Counted from the stretch's first letter, positions 1 to 8,079 are shown. The stretch: DNA of 9,861 nt from an uncultured Bacilli bacterium (GCA_934122215.1 CAKOWF010000039.1:1-9861); one strand, 5' to 3'. Made by a program: numbers and translations. Notes: generated by a model not told the origin, from the letters alone.

Positions 1-1439
1 GGTGCTTCTATATTATCTGTATTTCTATAAATATTATAATTAATTTTAGATTCATTTAAGAACTTATTAATTTCTATACTTTCTTTTAATCCTTCACTAT
101 GTCCTGGATATATAGTTATTAAAATGATACCTTTATTATTTAATAAACTTAATCCTTCTTTTATTGAATGTATTGTATCTTTATAATTAGTGGTGATATT
201 TTTATTACCTCCAGGTAGATATCCTAAATTATATATAATTAAACTAACTTTATTAATTAGATTAGGTAATTCTTTTTTTATATATTTATTATTAGTTTTT
301 ATTAAAGTATAATTATTAAAATTATTTTCATCTAATAATTTTTTAGTATTATTAATAGCTATATCTTGAATATCAAATCCATATAAATGTCCTTTTTTTA
401 TATAATTACTTATAAATAAACTATCATGTCCATTACCCATAGTAGCATCTATTACAATATCTTTTTCTTTTAAAGATAAATCAATAATTTGTTTAACTTT
501 ATTTAAAATACTTTTATTAAATCCTTGATAAGTATTTCTTTTGGCCAGTTCTTTATCAATATCATTTAGTACTGTTATTTTATTAGTTAACCATTTTGGT
601 TCTATTAAGTTATTAGGATCGGGATCACCAGTTAATCTATGTACTACAATATCTGGATTTAATAATTCTATTTGATCACATACAATATTTACATATTCTT
701 TTTCAGTTAATATTTTAAATGGTTTTTCTTTATATAATTTTTCTAATTTAGTATTTTTTAAAATATGTAACATATGTATTTTAATACCTTGTATATCTAA
801 TTTATTTAAATATATTATATTTTCTAACATCATTTCTTTTGTTTCATAAGGTAAACCATTTATTAAGTGAACTATTACATTAATATTATTTTTTCTTAAC
901 TTTTCAACACATTCATTGAAACATTCTAAAGTATGACATCTATTAATTAGATTAGATGTTTCTTCATGAATAGTTTGAAGCCCTAGCTCTATAGTTAAGT
1001 AAGTTCTTTTATTTAAATCTATTAAATAGTCTAAACATTCATCACTAATTGAATCAGGTCGAGTAGCTATAGCTAATCCTACAACATTATCTAATTTTAA
1101 AATTGGTTCAAATTTTTGTTTTAGTACTTCAACAGGTGCATAAGTGTTTGTATTTGCTTGAAAGTACCCAATATATTTACCATGCCATTTATGATTCATT
1201 TTTTCTTTTATTTTATTAAATTGTGTTATTAAATCATCATTGATATTACCTGCAAAATCACCACTACCTAGGTTAGAACAATATATACATCCACCAGTAC
1301 CAACTTTTCCATCTCTATTAGGGCAAGTAAATCCAGCATTTAAACTTATTTTAAATATTTTATCATTAAATCTATTTTTATTATAAAAATCTACTGTATA
1401 GTATCTTTTATTTGAATTAGTATATTTAAATAAATTCAT
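1..1439 (-). CDS. mnmL-mnmM (ytqA-ytqB): Radical SAM (YtqA/MnmL-like) - methyltransferase (YtqB/MnmM-like) fusion, C-terminus cut by window edge
   Basis: I read 479 sense codons on the minus strand from ATG 1439-1437 to the left edge with no stop, so both halves share one frame. Residues 1 to about 295 form a TIGR01212-type radical SAM domain. The cluster motif is CPNRDGKVGTGGCIYC, with Cys39, Cys51 and Cys54 as the likely 4Fe-4S ligands; ATRPDS and ELGLQT follow further on. From about residue 305 the protein is a YtqB-type class I methyltransferase: DATMGNGHD (331-339) is the SAM-binding loop, NLGYLPGGNK (404-413) the family signature, and YPGHSEG lies later. Only about ten residues seem to be missing. 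In Bacillus, YtqA (MnmL) and YtqB (MnmM) are reported to convert cmnm5(s2)U34 of tRNA to the nm5 and then the mnm5 form; that assignment is recalled, not shown here. They are usually two adjacent genes. A weak GGTGA site precedes the start. The gene is divergent from the carrier at 1538. Confidence 0.88.
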   Translation of the reverse strand, partial: MNLFKYTNSNKRYYTVDFYNKNRFNDKIFKISLNAGFTCPNRDGKVGTGGCIYCSNLGSGDFAGNINDDLITQFNKIKEKMNHKWHGKYIGYFQANTNTYAPVEVLKQKFEPILKLDNVVGLAIATRPDSISDECLDYLIDLNKRTYLTIELGLQTIHEETSNLINRCHTLECFNECVEKLRKNNINVIVHLINGLPYETKEMMLENIIYLNKLDIQGIKIHMLHILKNTKLEKLYKEKPFKILTEKEYVNIVCDQIELLNPDIVVHRLTGDPDPNNLIEPKWLTNKITVLNDIDKELAKRNTYQGFNKSILNKVKQIIDLSLKEKDIVIDATMGNGHDSLFISNYIKKGHLYGFDIQDIAINNTKKLLDENNFNNYTLIKTNNKYIKKELPNLINKVSLIIYNLGYLPGGNKNITTNYKDTIHSIKEGLSLLNNKGIILITIYPGHSEGLKESIEINKFLNESKINYNIYRNTDNIEA

Positions 1440-1455
1440 AAAATCACCAATTAAT

Positions 1456-1461
1456 ATTATA
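1456..1461 (-). promoter_or_regulatory. Possible -10 box of the radical SAM-methyltransferase gene
   Basis: The minus strand reads TATAAT here, about 16 bases upstream of the ATG. No convincing -35 box is visible in the A/T-rich stretch behind it. The predicted leader would be only about 10 nt, so this is a weak call. Confidence 0.3.
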
Positions 1462-1510
1462 CTAAAAAAATAATAAAATAAAAATTATTTTAAAAAAAAT
1501 TAATACAATG

Positions 1511-1530
1511 TGATATAATTATATAGGAGG
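1511..1530 (+). promoter_or_regulatory. Extended -10 promoter and ribosome binding site of the YfcC-like carrier
   Basis: TGATATAAT at 1511-1519 is a perfect TATAAT preceded by the TGn extension, which can offset the lack of a clear -35 box. AGGAGG at 1525-1530 sits seven bases before ATG 1538. The resulting leader is very short. A second ATG at 1533 stops after two codons and is not used. Confidence 0.5.
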
Positions 1531-1537
1531 ATATGAT

Positions 1538-2944
1538 ATGAAGAAGAAAGAAATTTTTATAAGTTTAGGAATTGTTTTAGCAACTTATGTATTTTTAAGT
1601 TGGATTATACCAGTAGGATATTATAACAATGGTGTATATTCTAAAGGAATAATTGATCCTGTAGGAATTGTTGATGTAATTAAGTATCCTGTAATAGCCT
1701 TAACAAGTTCAGTATTTGTATTAACAGCAATATCAATAATTGTTATTGGTGGTTTATATGGGGTAATGAAAAAAACAGGATTATATGGTAAATTAGTAGA
1801 TAGTGTGTGTAAAAAATTTAAAGGTGATGAGGAATTATTTTTAATTATTTCTACATTTGCTTTAGCTTTATTTTCTAGCTTAACAGCTTTAACAGTACCT
1901 TTATTTGTATTAGTTCCATTTGTTACAGGTGTGTTACTTGTAATGGGATATAATAAATTAACAGCTTTATTATCTAGTGTTGGTGCTATATTAGTTGGTA
2001 ATATGGCTACTACATACGGATTTAATATAGCAGGTTATATTAAATATTTCTATGGTACTGATATAAATGCTAATATATTATTTAAAATAATTTTATTTGC
2101 TTTATTAACGGGTGGATTAATATTATTTTTACTACTAATAAACAAAAATACAAAATTTAAAAAATTATCTAAAGAAGAATTAGAAGAAATACCATTTTAT
2201 GAAGATGTTAAAAGTAAAAATAAAACTTTAGGTAGTGTAATATTGCTTGGTTTAGTTTTTATCTTAATAATGGTAGGTATGTATAATTGGTATTATTCTT
2301 TTGGAGTAACAGTATTTGATAAATTTGATGAATTAATTTCAAATGTTAAATACAATGATTTATCAATATTAAGTTCTATAATAGGTGAAATAAATCCATT
2401 GGGATATTGGACAAATTATGAGTTTTGTTTAGTATTACTTGTTTTATCTTATGTATTAGGAAAAATTGGTAAACTAAAATTCAGTGAAATTGTAGATAGT
2501 TTTATAGATGGATGTAAAGTAATGATTAAACCTGCTGTAATGACTATATTTGCTAGTGTAATATTCTTATTTATGAGTAGTAGTACTTCATCATTTTATG
2601 CTACTATATGTAATTATTTATTTACATTATCAGATAAATTTAATTTATTATCAGTTGGATTAACATCTTTTATAGGAGGACTTTTATATAATGATTTTCC
2701 ATATATGTTAAATAGTATTAGTACACCAATTGCTGGTATGTTTACTAATTTAAATGCACCATTATTTTTACAATATTCAATATATGGATTAGTACAATTA
2801 GTAGCTCCAACAAGTATTATTTTAGTTGCAGGATTAACTTATTTAAATGTTTCATATAAAGAATATTTAAAAAATATTTGGAAACCATTATTAATAGCTT
2901 TAGGAGTAATCATTTTACTAACTATGATAATATGTTTTATTTAA
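1538..2944 (+). CDS. YfcC/DcuC-like multi-pass membrane carrier
   Basis: This 468-residue protein is hydrophobic almost throughout, with about eleven predicted membrane helices. A lysine-rich cytosolic loop lies near residues 203-230. The start, with a first helix running into SWIIPVGYY, resembles the LTxxIPAG start of YfcC proteins. The C-terminal LVQLVAPTSIILVAGL stretch (Pro424, Thr425, Ser426) matches the conserved PTS segment of the YfcC/C4-dicarboxylate carrier group of the ion transporter superfamily. The length fits that group (about 460-510). Family members move organic acids or amino acids, but the substrate cannot be read from the sequence. It has its own promoter and a terminator directly downstream, so it is probably monocistronic. 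The family is fairly sure from the terminal motifs; the function is not. Confidence 0.75.
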   Translation: MKKKEIFISLGIVLATYVFLSWIIPVGYYNNGVYSKGIIDPVGIVDVIKYPVIALTSSVFVLTAISIIVIGGLYGVMKKTGLYGKLVDSVCKKFKGDEELFLIISTFALALFSSLTALTVPLFVLVPFVTGVLLVMGYNKLTALLSSVGAILVGNMATTYGFNIAGYIKYFYGTDINANILFKIILFALLTGGLILFLLLINKNTKFKKLSKEELEEIPFYEDVKSKNKTLGSVILLGLVFILIMVGMYNWYYSFGVTVFDKFDELISNVKYNDLSILSSIIGEINPLGYWTNYEFCLVLLVLSYVLGKIGKLKFSEIVDSFIDGCKVMIKPAVMTIFASVIFLFMSSSTSSFYATICNYLFTLSDKFNLLSVGLTSFIGGLLYNDFPYMLNSISTPIAGMFTNLNAPLFLQYSIYGLVQLVAPTSIILVAGLTYLNVSYKEYLKNIWKPLLIALGVIILLTMIICFI

Positions 2945-2967
2945 TAAATAATTTTAAAAAGACAAAT

Positions 2968-3004
2968 AAAAAGGACAAAATAGTTCTTTTTCTTTTTATT
3001 TTAT
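2968..3004 (+). terminator. Rho-independent terminator of the YfcC-like gene
   Basis: AAAAAGGAC (2968-2976) pairs with GTTCTTTTT (2983-2991) through nine pairs with one G-U, around a six-base loop, and a T-rich run follows. It lies 24 bases past the stop codon. Its tail touches the -35 box of the T-box promoter, so the two transcription units are packed back to back. Confidence 0.7.
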
Positions 3005-3032
3005 TGCAATATCTTATTATTTATGATATATT
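3004..3032 (+). promoter_or_regulatory. Promoter of the Ile T-box operon
   Basis: TTGCAA (3004-3009) and TATATT (3027-3032) are exactly 17 bases apart, and TG at 3024-3025 gives an extended -10. Transcription would start near 3039, just before the first stem of the T-box leader, which is where it should start. Confidence 0.6.
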
Positions 3033-3041
3033 TATAGATAG

Positions 3042-3251
3042 TTAAAACAAGTGCGAAAGACGTAATAATTATAAATATCAAAGAGAGTTCTTAATTGGTG
3101 AAAAAGAATATAGGAATAATTATTAAGATCACTTTCAAGTGTTTTTTATGGATAAGATAAAAACGGTAACGCGTTATAGTTTCAAGGAAGTTTATACTTC
3201 AAATTAAGGTGGTACCACGTAAATCACGTCCTTATATAGGACGTTTTTTTT
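3042..3251 (+). promoter_or_regulatory. T-box riboswitch, isoleucine specifier (AUC)
   Basis: This leader senses uncharged tRNA-Ile and lets transcription continue when isoleucyl-tRNA is scarce. In Stem I, AATAATTAT (3063-3071) pairs with ATAATTATT, and GAAAG (3055-3059) pairs with CTTTC. The internal loop between them holds specifier codon ATC at 3128-3130, followed by the usual A. AGAGAG (3082-3087) and GGTG (3097-3100) are the apical Stem I motifs. GAAGT-TTAT-ACTTC (3187-3200) is a Stem III-like hairpin. The T-box AAGGTGGTACCACG is at 3206-3219; its TGGT pairs with tRNA acceptor ACCA and so fits discriminator A73 of tRNA-Ile. Antiterminator: AAGG/CCTT and ACGT/ACGT around a seven-base bulge. 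Terminator: ACGTCCT (3226-3232) with AGGACGT (3238-3244), then eight T. The ileS gene downstream confirms the amino acid. Confidence 0.95.
3226..3251 (+). terminator. T-box regulated terminator
   Basis: This is a seven-pair ACGTCCT/AGGACGT hairpin with loop TATAT and a run of eight T. Bases 3226-3233 are also the 3' arm of the antiterminator, so the two folds exclude each other. The ribosome binding site of the next gene follows at once. Confidence 0.9.
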
Positions 3252-3264
3252 GTAGGAGGATTTT

Positions 3265-4206
3265 ATGATAATACAAATATTATTATTAATAATTGGATTT
3301 ATTATACTTATAAAAGGTGCTGATATATTTATAGATGGTGCTAGTAATATAGCACACAACTACAAAGTACCTAAAATGATTATAGGACTTACTATAGTAG
3401 CATTTGGATCAAGTGCACCAGACTTTGCTATAAGTATAAAATCAATGCTAAATGGTAATAGAGAAATAGTACTTGGTAATGTAATAGGTAGTAATATTAT
3501 GAATATATTACTAATTGTTGGAATATGTAGTTTAATACATAATTTAAAAGTAAGTGGTAATACAGTAAAAAAAGAAATACCATTTGCAATGTTACTTACA
3601 TTATTACTTACTGTAGTAATGAATGATAAAATATTTAATAATACAGAAAATATTATAACTAGAAGTGATGGAATTATAATACTATTATTTTTTACAATAT
3701 TTATTCATTACTTATTTTCTCTTATATCAGAAAAACAATATAAAGAAAAAGGCGAAGCAAAACACAACTTAAAAAAATCAATTATATATACTATAATAGG
3801 TATAATTTTAATTATATTAGGAAGTCATTTTACTATTGAAAGTGCTATTAAAATAGCAGAATATTTAAATATTAGTGAAAGAATAATATCACTTACAATA
3901 ATATCGCTATTTTCAACTTTGCCAGAATTAATTACAAGTGTTATAGCAACTAAAAAAGGTGAATATGATTTAGCGATAGGTAATGTAGTCGGAAGCAATA
4001 TATTTAATATTGGTATGGTTTTAGGATTACCAGTAGTAATATTTGGTAATATTCCAGTAACATTTAAATGGTTTGATATAATAACATTATTGTTATCAAT
4101 AATATTATTATTCATTTATACAAGAAAAGATAAAGAAGTAGGTAAAAAAGAAGGAATAAGTTTACTTATTATATTTGTAATATATTATATATTAGTTATT
4201 ATTTAG
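3265..4206 (+). CDS. CaCA-family cation/Ca2+ exchanger (YrbG-like)
   Basis: This 313-residue inner-membrane antiporter has about ten helices in two inverted halves, the normal size for bacterial CaCA exchangers, which swap Ca2+ for Na+ or H+. The two alpha repeats are clear: FGSSAPDFAIS (47-57) with GNVIGSN (71-77), and STLPELITSV around Pro220-Glu221 with GNVVGSN (239-245). In the first repeat the ion-binding acid is Asp53 where Glu is usual, and the second has FSTLPE where GTSLPE is common. These are conservative changes, but they leave the ion (Ca2+, Na+ or K+) open. AGGAGG at 3254-3259 fixes the ATG. It is the first gene after the Ile T-box, and its TAG stop overlaps the ileS ribosome binding site, so both genes should be co-transcribed and isoleucine-regulated. 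Confidence 0.9.
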   Translation: MIIQILLLIIGFIILIKGADIFIDGASNIAHNYKVPKMIIGLTIVAFGSSAPDFAISIKSMLNGNREIVLGNVIGSNIMNILLIVGICSLIHNLKVSGNTVKKEIPFAMLLTLLLTVVMNDKIFNNTENIITRSDGIIILLFFTIFIHYLFSLISEKQYKEKGEAKHNLKKSIIYTIIGIILIILGSHFTIESAIKIAEYLNISERIISLTIISLFSTLPELITSVIATKKGEYDLAIGNVVGSNIFNIGMVLGLPVVIFGNIPVTFKWFDIITLLLSIILLFIYTRKDKEVGKKEGISLLIIFVIYYILVII

Positions 4207-4210
4207 GAGG
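4205..4210 (+). promoter_or_regulatory. ileS ribosome binding site overlapping the upstream stop codon
   Basis: AGGAGG begins on the second base of the exchanger's TAG stop (4204-4206) and lies seven bases before the ileS ATG. There is no room for a separate promoter. The arrangement suggests translational coupling. Confidence 0.85.
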
Positions 4211-4217
4211 AAAAAAT

Positions 4218-7200
4218 ATGTTTAGAGAATTAGATAAAAGAAATATAAATGAAGTAGAAAAAGATATATCAGAAACTTGGAAAGAAAAAGATATATTAAA
4301 TAAAACAATAGAAAATAGAAAAGATAAAGAAAATTGGGTATTTTATGATGGACCAATATATGCGAATGCTAAACCAGGAATACACCATGTATTTGCTAAA
4401 ACTATTAAAGATACATTTTGTAAATATAAAACAATGCAAGGATATAAAGTACTTAGAAAAATTGGATTAGATACACATGGTCTACCTATTGAAGTAAACG
4501 TTGAAAAAAAACTAGGATTTAAAGGAAAAGAAGATATTGAAGCATTTGGTGTAGAAAATTTCTGTAAAGAATGTAATAAAACAACAGCAACCAATATAGA
4601 TGAAGTAAATCAAGTTACTGATATGATGGGACAATTTATTGATTGCAAACATCCATATGTAACATGCTCAAATGAATACATTGAATCAGAATGGTGGATT
4701 ATTAAAGAAATGGATAAAAAAGGACTTCTATATCATGGAAATAAAGTACTATGGTATTGTCCTAGATGTGGAACAGAATTATCAGCTAATGAAGTATCAC
4801 AAGGATATCAAGAAGATTCAGTCAATACAGTTATTGTTCCATTAAAAAGAGTTGATAAAGATGAATATTTCTTAGCTTGGACAACAACTCCATGGACATT
4901 AATTGCCAATGTAGCAATATGTGTAAATCCGGATTTAACTTATATAAAAGCTGAATCAATGGGTTATAAATTTATATTAGCTGAAAGTTTAGCAGAAAAA
5001 GTTTTAGGTGAAGATTTTAAAGTATTAGAAACTTATAAAGGATCTGATTTAGTTGGTATTAAATATGAACAATTAATGCCATTTGTAAAAGTAGAAGGAA
5101 AATGTCATGAAGTAATAGCAGATAACTATGTTACAGCAGTAGATGGTACGGGTGTTGTTCATATAGCTCCAGCTTTTGGTGATGATGATAATAGAGTGTG
5201 TCAAAAAAATGGTATTGGATTTATAAATCCAGTAGGTGAAGATGGACGCTATACTGAAGGGCCTTGGAAGGGTAGATTAGTAACTGATAAAGATTTAGAA
5301 GTTGAAATCATTAAGTGGTTAAAAGAAAATGATAAATTATTCAAAAAAATAAAAATAACTCATGATTATCCACATTGTTGGAGATGTAAATCAGCACTTA
5401 TTAGTTATCCAAAACCAGCATGGTATATTAAAACAACAGCATATAAAGATAAAATAATTGAAGAAAATAATAAAATTAATTGGTATCCAGCATATGTTGG
5501 TGAAAAGCGTTTTGGTAATTGGTTAGAAAATATGATTGACTGGGGTATTTCAAGAAATAGATATTGGGGTTGTCCTCTTCCAGTATGGACTTGTGAATGT
5601 GGTCATAAAGAAGTAATTGGTTCATTAGATGAATTACAAGAAAAAGTAATTGAAGATATAAATGTTCGTGAGATGGAATTACATCGTCCTTATGTAGATG
5701 AACTACATATAAAATGTTCAGAATGTGGAAAAGTTATGAATAGAGTAACAGACGTAATTGATGTATGGTTTGATTCAGGTTCAATGCCATATGCACAATT
5801 CCATTATCCATTTGAAAATAAAGAATTATTTGAATCCCAATTTCCAGCTGATTTTATAGCAGAAGGATTAGATCAAACTCGTGGATGGTTCTATGTATTA
5901 TTGGTAATATCTACAATTATTTCAGGAAAGTCATCATTTAAAAATGTTGTTGTTAATGATATGATGTTAGATGAATTTGGTAAAAAGATGTCTAAATCAA
6001 CAGGTAATATTATTGATCCAGTACAAATAATGACAAAATATGGTGCTGATAATATAAGATGGTATATGTTATATGCATCACCTGTATGGACACCACTTAA
6101 ATTTTCTGAAACAGGTGTAAAAGAAGTTCATTCAAAATTCTTTAATCCACTTAAAAATACTTATACATTCTTTCAAACATATGCAAATATCGATAATATA
6201 AATATTAAAGAATGTAATATTCCATATGAAGAAAGAGAAGAAATTGACAAATGGTTATTAAGTAAATTTAACAAATTAGTAAAAAAAGTAACTAATTATT
6301 ATGATCAATTTGATTTAAATTTAGTTGTCAAAGAAATAACATCATTTGTATCAGATGATCTATCAAATTGGTATATAAGAAGAAATAGAAATAGATTTTG
6401 GGCTAGTGGATTAGATAATTCTAAAAAAGCAGTATATCAAACTACTTATGAAGTATTAGTTGGATTATGTAAAATATGTGCTCCAATTATTCCATTTACA
6501 ACAGAAGAAATTTATACTAAATTAACAAATGAAGAATCTGTACATTTAGCTGATTATCCAATATATGATGAATCAAAAATAAATGAAAAAATAGAAACTA
6601 AAATGGATTTAGTTAGGGACTTAATATCATTAGGAAGAAATGTTAGAGAAGAAGTAAAAATAAAAGTTAGACAACCAATTAATGAAGTTATTCTTGATGG
6701 AAAAAATGAACAAATTATTGGTGATTTAGTTGATTTAATTAAAGAAGAATTAAATGTTAAAAATGTTATATTTGAAAGTGATTTAGGAAAATATATGAAC
6801 TATAGTGTAAAACCTAATTTCAAAGTTGCTGGTCCTATTTTTGGATCTAGTATGAAATCATTTACTGAAGCTTTAGCTAAATTAACTACTACTGAAATTG
6901 AAGCTTTAAATCAAGGTAATAACATTAAATTAATAGTAGATAATAAAGAATATGATATCAATCATGAATTAGTAGATATAAGAATATCTTCTAAAGAAGG
7001 ATTTAATGTGGCAGAAGAAAATAATAATTTCATAATATTAGATGTTGAACTTACTGATGAATTAATTAAAGAAGGTATTGTTCGTGAGTTAATTAGTAAA
7101 GTTCAAAATTTAAGAAAAGAGAAAAATTTTGAAATTATGGATCGTATTAATTTATATATATCATGTGATGAATATATTTTATCTATTGTTGAAGAATATA

Positions 7201-7316
7201 AAGATATGATAAAAAAAGAAGTATTAGCTCTAGAAATTATAAGCAAAGAAAATCTAACTTATGAAGTAGATTTAAATGGTAATAAAGTATTTATAGATGT
7301 TGAAGTTAAAGCATAG
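4218..7316 (+). CDS. ileS: Isoleucyl-tRNA synthetase, type 2, with GIHH signature
   Basis: This 1032-residue class I cytosolic enzyme attaches isoleucine to tRNA-Ile. The Rossmann fold begins with WVFYDGPIYANAKPGIHH; the usual HIGH is replaced by GIHH at 54-57. KMSKS is at 590-594. The CP1 editing domain holds TTTPWT (222-227) and GTGVVHIAPAFGDDD (310-324), so post-transfer editing of valyl-tRNA looks intact. Cys pairs at 181/184 with 387/390 and at 459/461 with 500/503 look like two zinc ribbons. The C-terminus has an anticodon-binding region (RQPINEV near 815) and a DUF5915-like end (ELTDELIKEGIVREL), and lacks the terminal zinc finger of type 1 enzymes. These mark the archaeal/eukaryote-like type 2 group, often insensitive to mupirocin. 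It is second in the T-box operon. The function is certain; the resistance is inferred. Confidence 0.97.
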   Translation: MFRELDKRNINEVEKDISETWKEKDILNKTIENRKDKENWVFYDGPIYANAKPGIHHVFAKTIKDTFCKYKTMQGYKVLRKIGLDTHGLPIEVNVEKKLGFKGKEDIEAFGVENFCKECNKTTATNIDEVNQVTDMMGQFIDCKHPYVTCSNEYIESEWWIIKEMDKKGLLYHGNKVLWYCPRCGTELSANEVSQGYQEDSVNTVIVPLKRVDKDEYFLAWTTTPWTLIANVAICVNPDLTYIKAESMGYKFILAESLAEKVLGEDFKVLETYKGSDLVGIKYEQLMPFVKVEGKCHEVIADNYVTAVDGTGVVHIAPAFGDDDNRVCQKNGIGFINPVGEDGRYTEGPWKGRLVTDKDLEVEIIKWLKENDKLFKKIKITHDYPHCWRCKSALISYPKPAWYIKTTAYKDKIIEENNKINWYPAYVGEKRFGNWLENMIDWGISRNRYWGCPLPVWTCECGHKEVIGSLDELQEKVIEDINVREMELHRPYVDELHIKCSECGKVMNRVTDVIDVWFDSGSMPYAQFHYPFENKELFESQFPADFIAEGLDQTRGWFYVLLVISTIISGKSSFKNVVVNDMMLDEFGKKMSKSTGNIIDPVQIMTKYGADNIRWYMLYASPVWTPLKFSETGVKEVHSKFFNPLKNTYTFFQTYANIDNINIKECNIPYEEREEIDKWLLSKFNKLVKKVTNYYDQFDLNLVVKEITSFVSDDLSNWYIRRNRNRFWASGLDNSKKAVYQTTYEVLVGLCKICAPIIPFTTEEIYTKLTNEESVHLADYPIYDESKINEKIETKMDLVRDLISLGRNVREEVKIKVRQPINEVILDGKNEQIIGDLVDLIKEELNVKNVIFESDLGKYMNYSVKPNFKVAGPIFGSSMKSFTEALAKLTTTEIEALNQGNNIKLIVDNKEYDINHELVDIRISSKEGFNVAEENNNFIILDVELTDELIKEGIVRELISKVQNLRKEKNFEIMDRINLYISCDEYILSIVEEYKDMIKKEVLALEIISKENLTYEVDLNGNKVFIDVEVKA

Positions 7317-7335
7317 ATATATGCTTTTTCTTTTT
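7308..7335 (+). terminator. Terminator overlapping the ileS stop codon
   Basis: AAAGCATA (7308-7315) pairs perfectly with TATGCTTT (7320-7327) around loop GATA, followed by a T-rich run. The 5' arm contains the last codons of ileS, and the TAG stop (7314-7316) runs into the loop. The hairpin is therefore part of the coding end. Confidence 0.75.
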
Positions 7336-7339
7336 GTTA

Positions 7340-7360
7340 TGATAAAATATTGTTAGGTGA
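7340..7360 (+). promoter_or_regulatory. Extended -10 promoter and start-deciding ribosome binding site of the thymidylate kinase gene
   Basis: TGATAAAAT at 7340-7348 is an extended -10 box right after the ileS terminator, and no good -35 is seen. AGGTGA at 7355-7360 is the ribosome binding site. It contains the in-frame GTG at 7357, so that GTG cannot be the start; ATG 7366 is correctly spaced. Confidence 0.5.
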
Positions 7361-7365
7361 TTATT

Positions 7366-8040
7366 ATGAAAGGTAAATTAATAGTTATTGAAGGAGCTTG
7401 TGATGGCATTGGAAAAAGTACTCAATATAATTTAATAAAGAAAAAATTAGAAAATGATGGATATGATGTAGTAAGTCATCATTTTCCAACTTATGATTCT
7501 GTTCAAGGTGCATGTGTAGAAAAATATTTATCTGGAGAATATGGAACACCAGCTACTTTATCACCATATTTTGTTAATAGTTTATATGCTATAGATAGAG
7601 CAATCACATGGAATAAAGAACTAAAGCAAGAATTTTTTAAAGGAAAAATAATTTTATTAGACAGGTATACAACATCAAGTTTAATATATCAATCAGCTCT
7701 TATAGATGATCTTGAAGAAAAGAAAAAGTTTATTGATTATGTATGTGATTTTGAATATGAAAAGTTAGGTATTCATGCACCAGATTCAGTTATATTTTTA
7801 CATGCACCTTTTGATTTAGTAACAGAAATTAGAAATGCTCGTAAAGATAATGATGGAATAACAAATGATATTCATGAAAGAGATTTATCATTTATGAAGC
7901 ATGTTTATGAAAGTGCAATGTTTGTTGCTGATTATCTAGGATGGGATAAAATCAAATGCAATGATGAAAACAATATGAGAAGTATAGAAGATATAAATGA
8001 TGAAATTTATACATTAATTAAGAAAAAATATGTAATATAA
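7366..8040 (+). CDS. tmk: Thymidylate kinase-like nucleoside monophosphate kinase
   Basis: This 224-residue P-loop kinase probably phosphorylates dTMP to dTDP in the cytosol. It shows the Tmk hallmarks in order: a phosphate-binding loop at EGACDGIGKST (9-19), HHFPTYD for substrate binding, and DRYTTSSLIYQS from Asp99. A late segment, RKDNDGITNDIHERD, probably forms the lid. The phosphate loop has one residue more than the classic EGxDGxGKST, with Cys12 inserted before the Asp. The protein is slightly longer than typical Tmk (205-215). This looks like a Clostridia/Erysipelotrichia subfamily rather than damage, because all other motifs are intact. The nucleotide specificity could differ. I chose ATG 7366 over an upstream GTG because the latter lies inside the ribosome binding site. 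It has its own promoter and terminator. Confidence 0.85.
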   Translation: MKGKLIVIEGACDGIGKSTQYNLIKKKLENDGYDVVSHHFPTYDSVQGACVEKYLSGEYGTPATLSPYFVNSLYAIDRAITWNKELKQEFFKGKIILLDRYTTSSLIYQSALIDDLEEKKKFIDYVCDFEYEKLGIHAPDSVIFLHAPFDLVTEIRNARKDNDGITNDIHERDLSFMKHVYESAMFVADYLGWDKIKCNDENNMRSIEDINDEIYTLIKKKYVI

Positions 8041-8079
8041 ATAAAAGATATAGAATTTAATATTATTAATTTAAGATAT

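Noticed and set aside
3825..4115. Open frame of 96 codons on the minus strand
   Set aside because: It lies wholly inside the exchanger gene, has a low-complexity Asn/Ile-rich product and no ribosome binding site.
4377..4388. GIHH as evidence of an inactive IleRS
   Set aside because: KMSKS, the editing motifs and zinc cysteines are intact, the T-box is intact, and GxHH is known from functional type 2 enzymes.
4343..4594. Open frame of 83 codons on the minus strand
   Set aside because: It is antisense to the catalytic region of ileS, and its product has no recognisable domain.
7357..7359. GTG as start of the thymidylate kinase gene
   Set aside because: It lies inside the AGGTGA ribosome binding site. 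ATG 7366 has proper spacing and gives the usual MKGKLIVIEG start.
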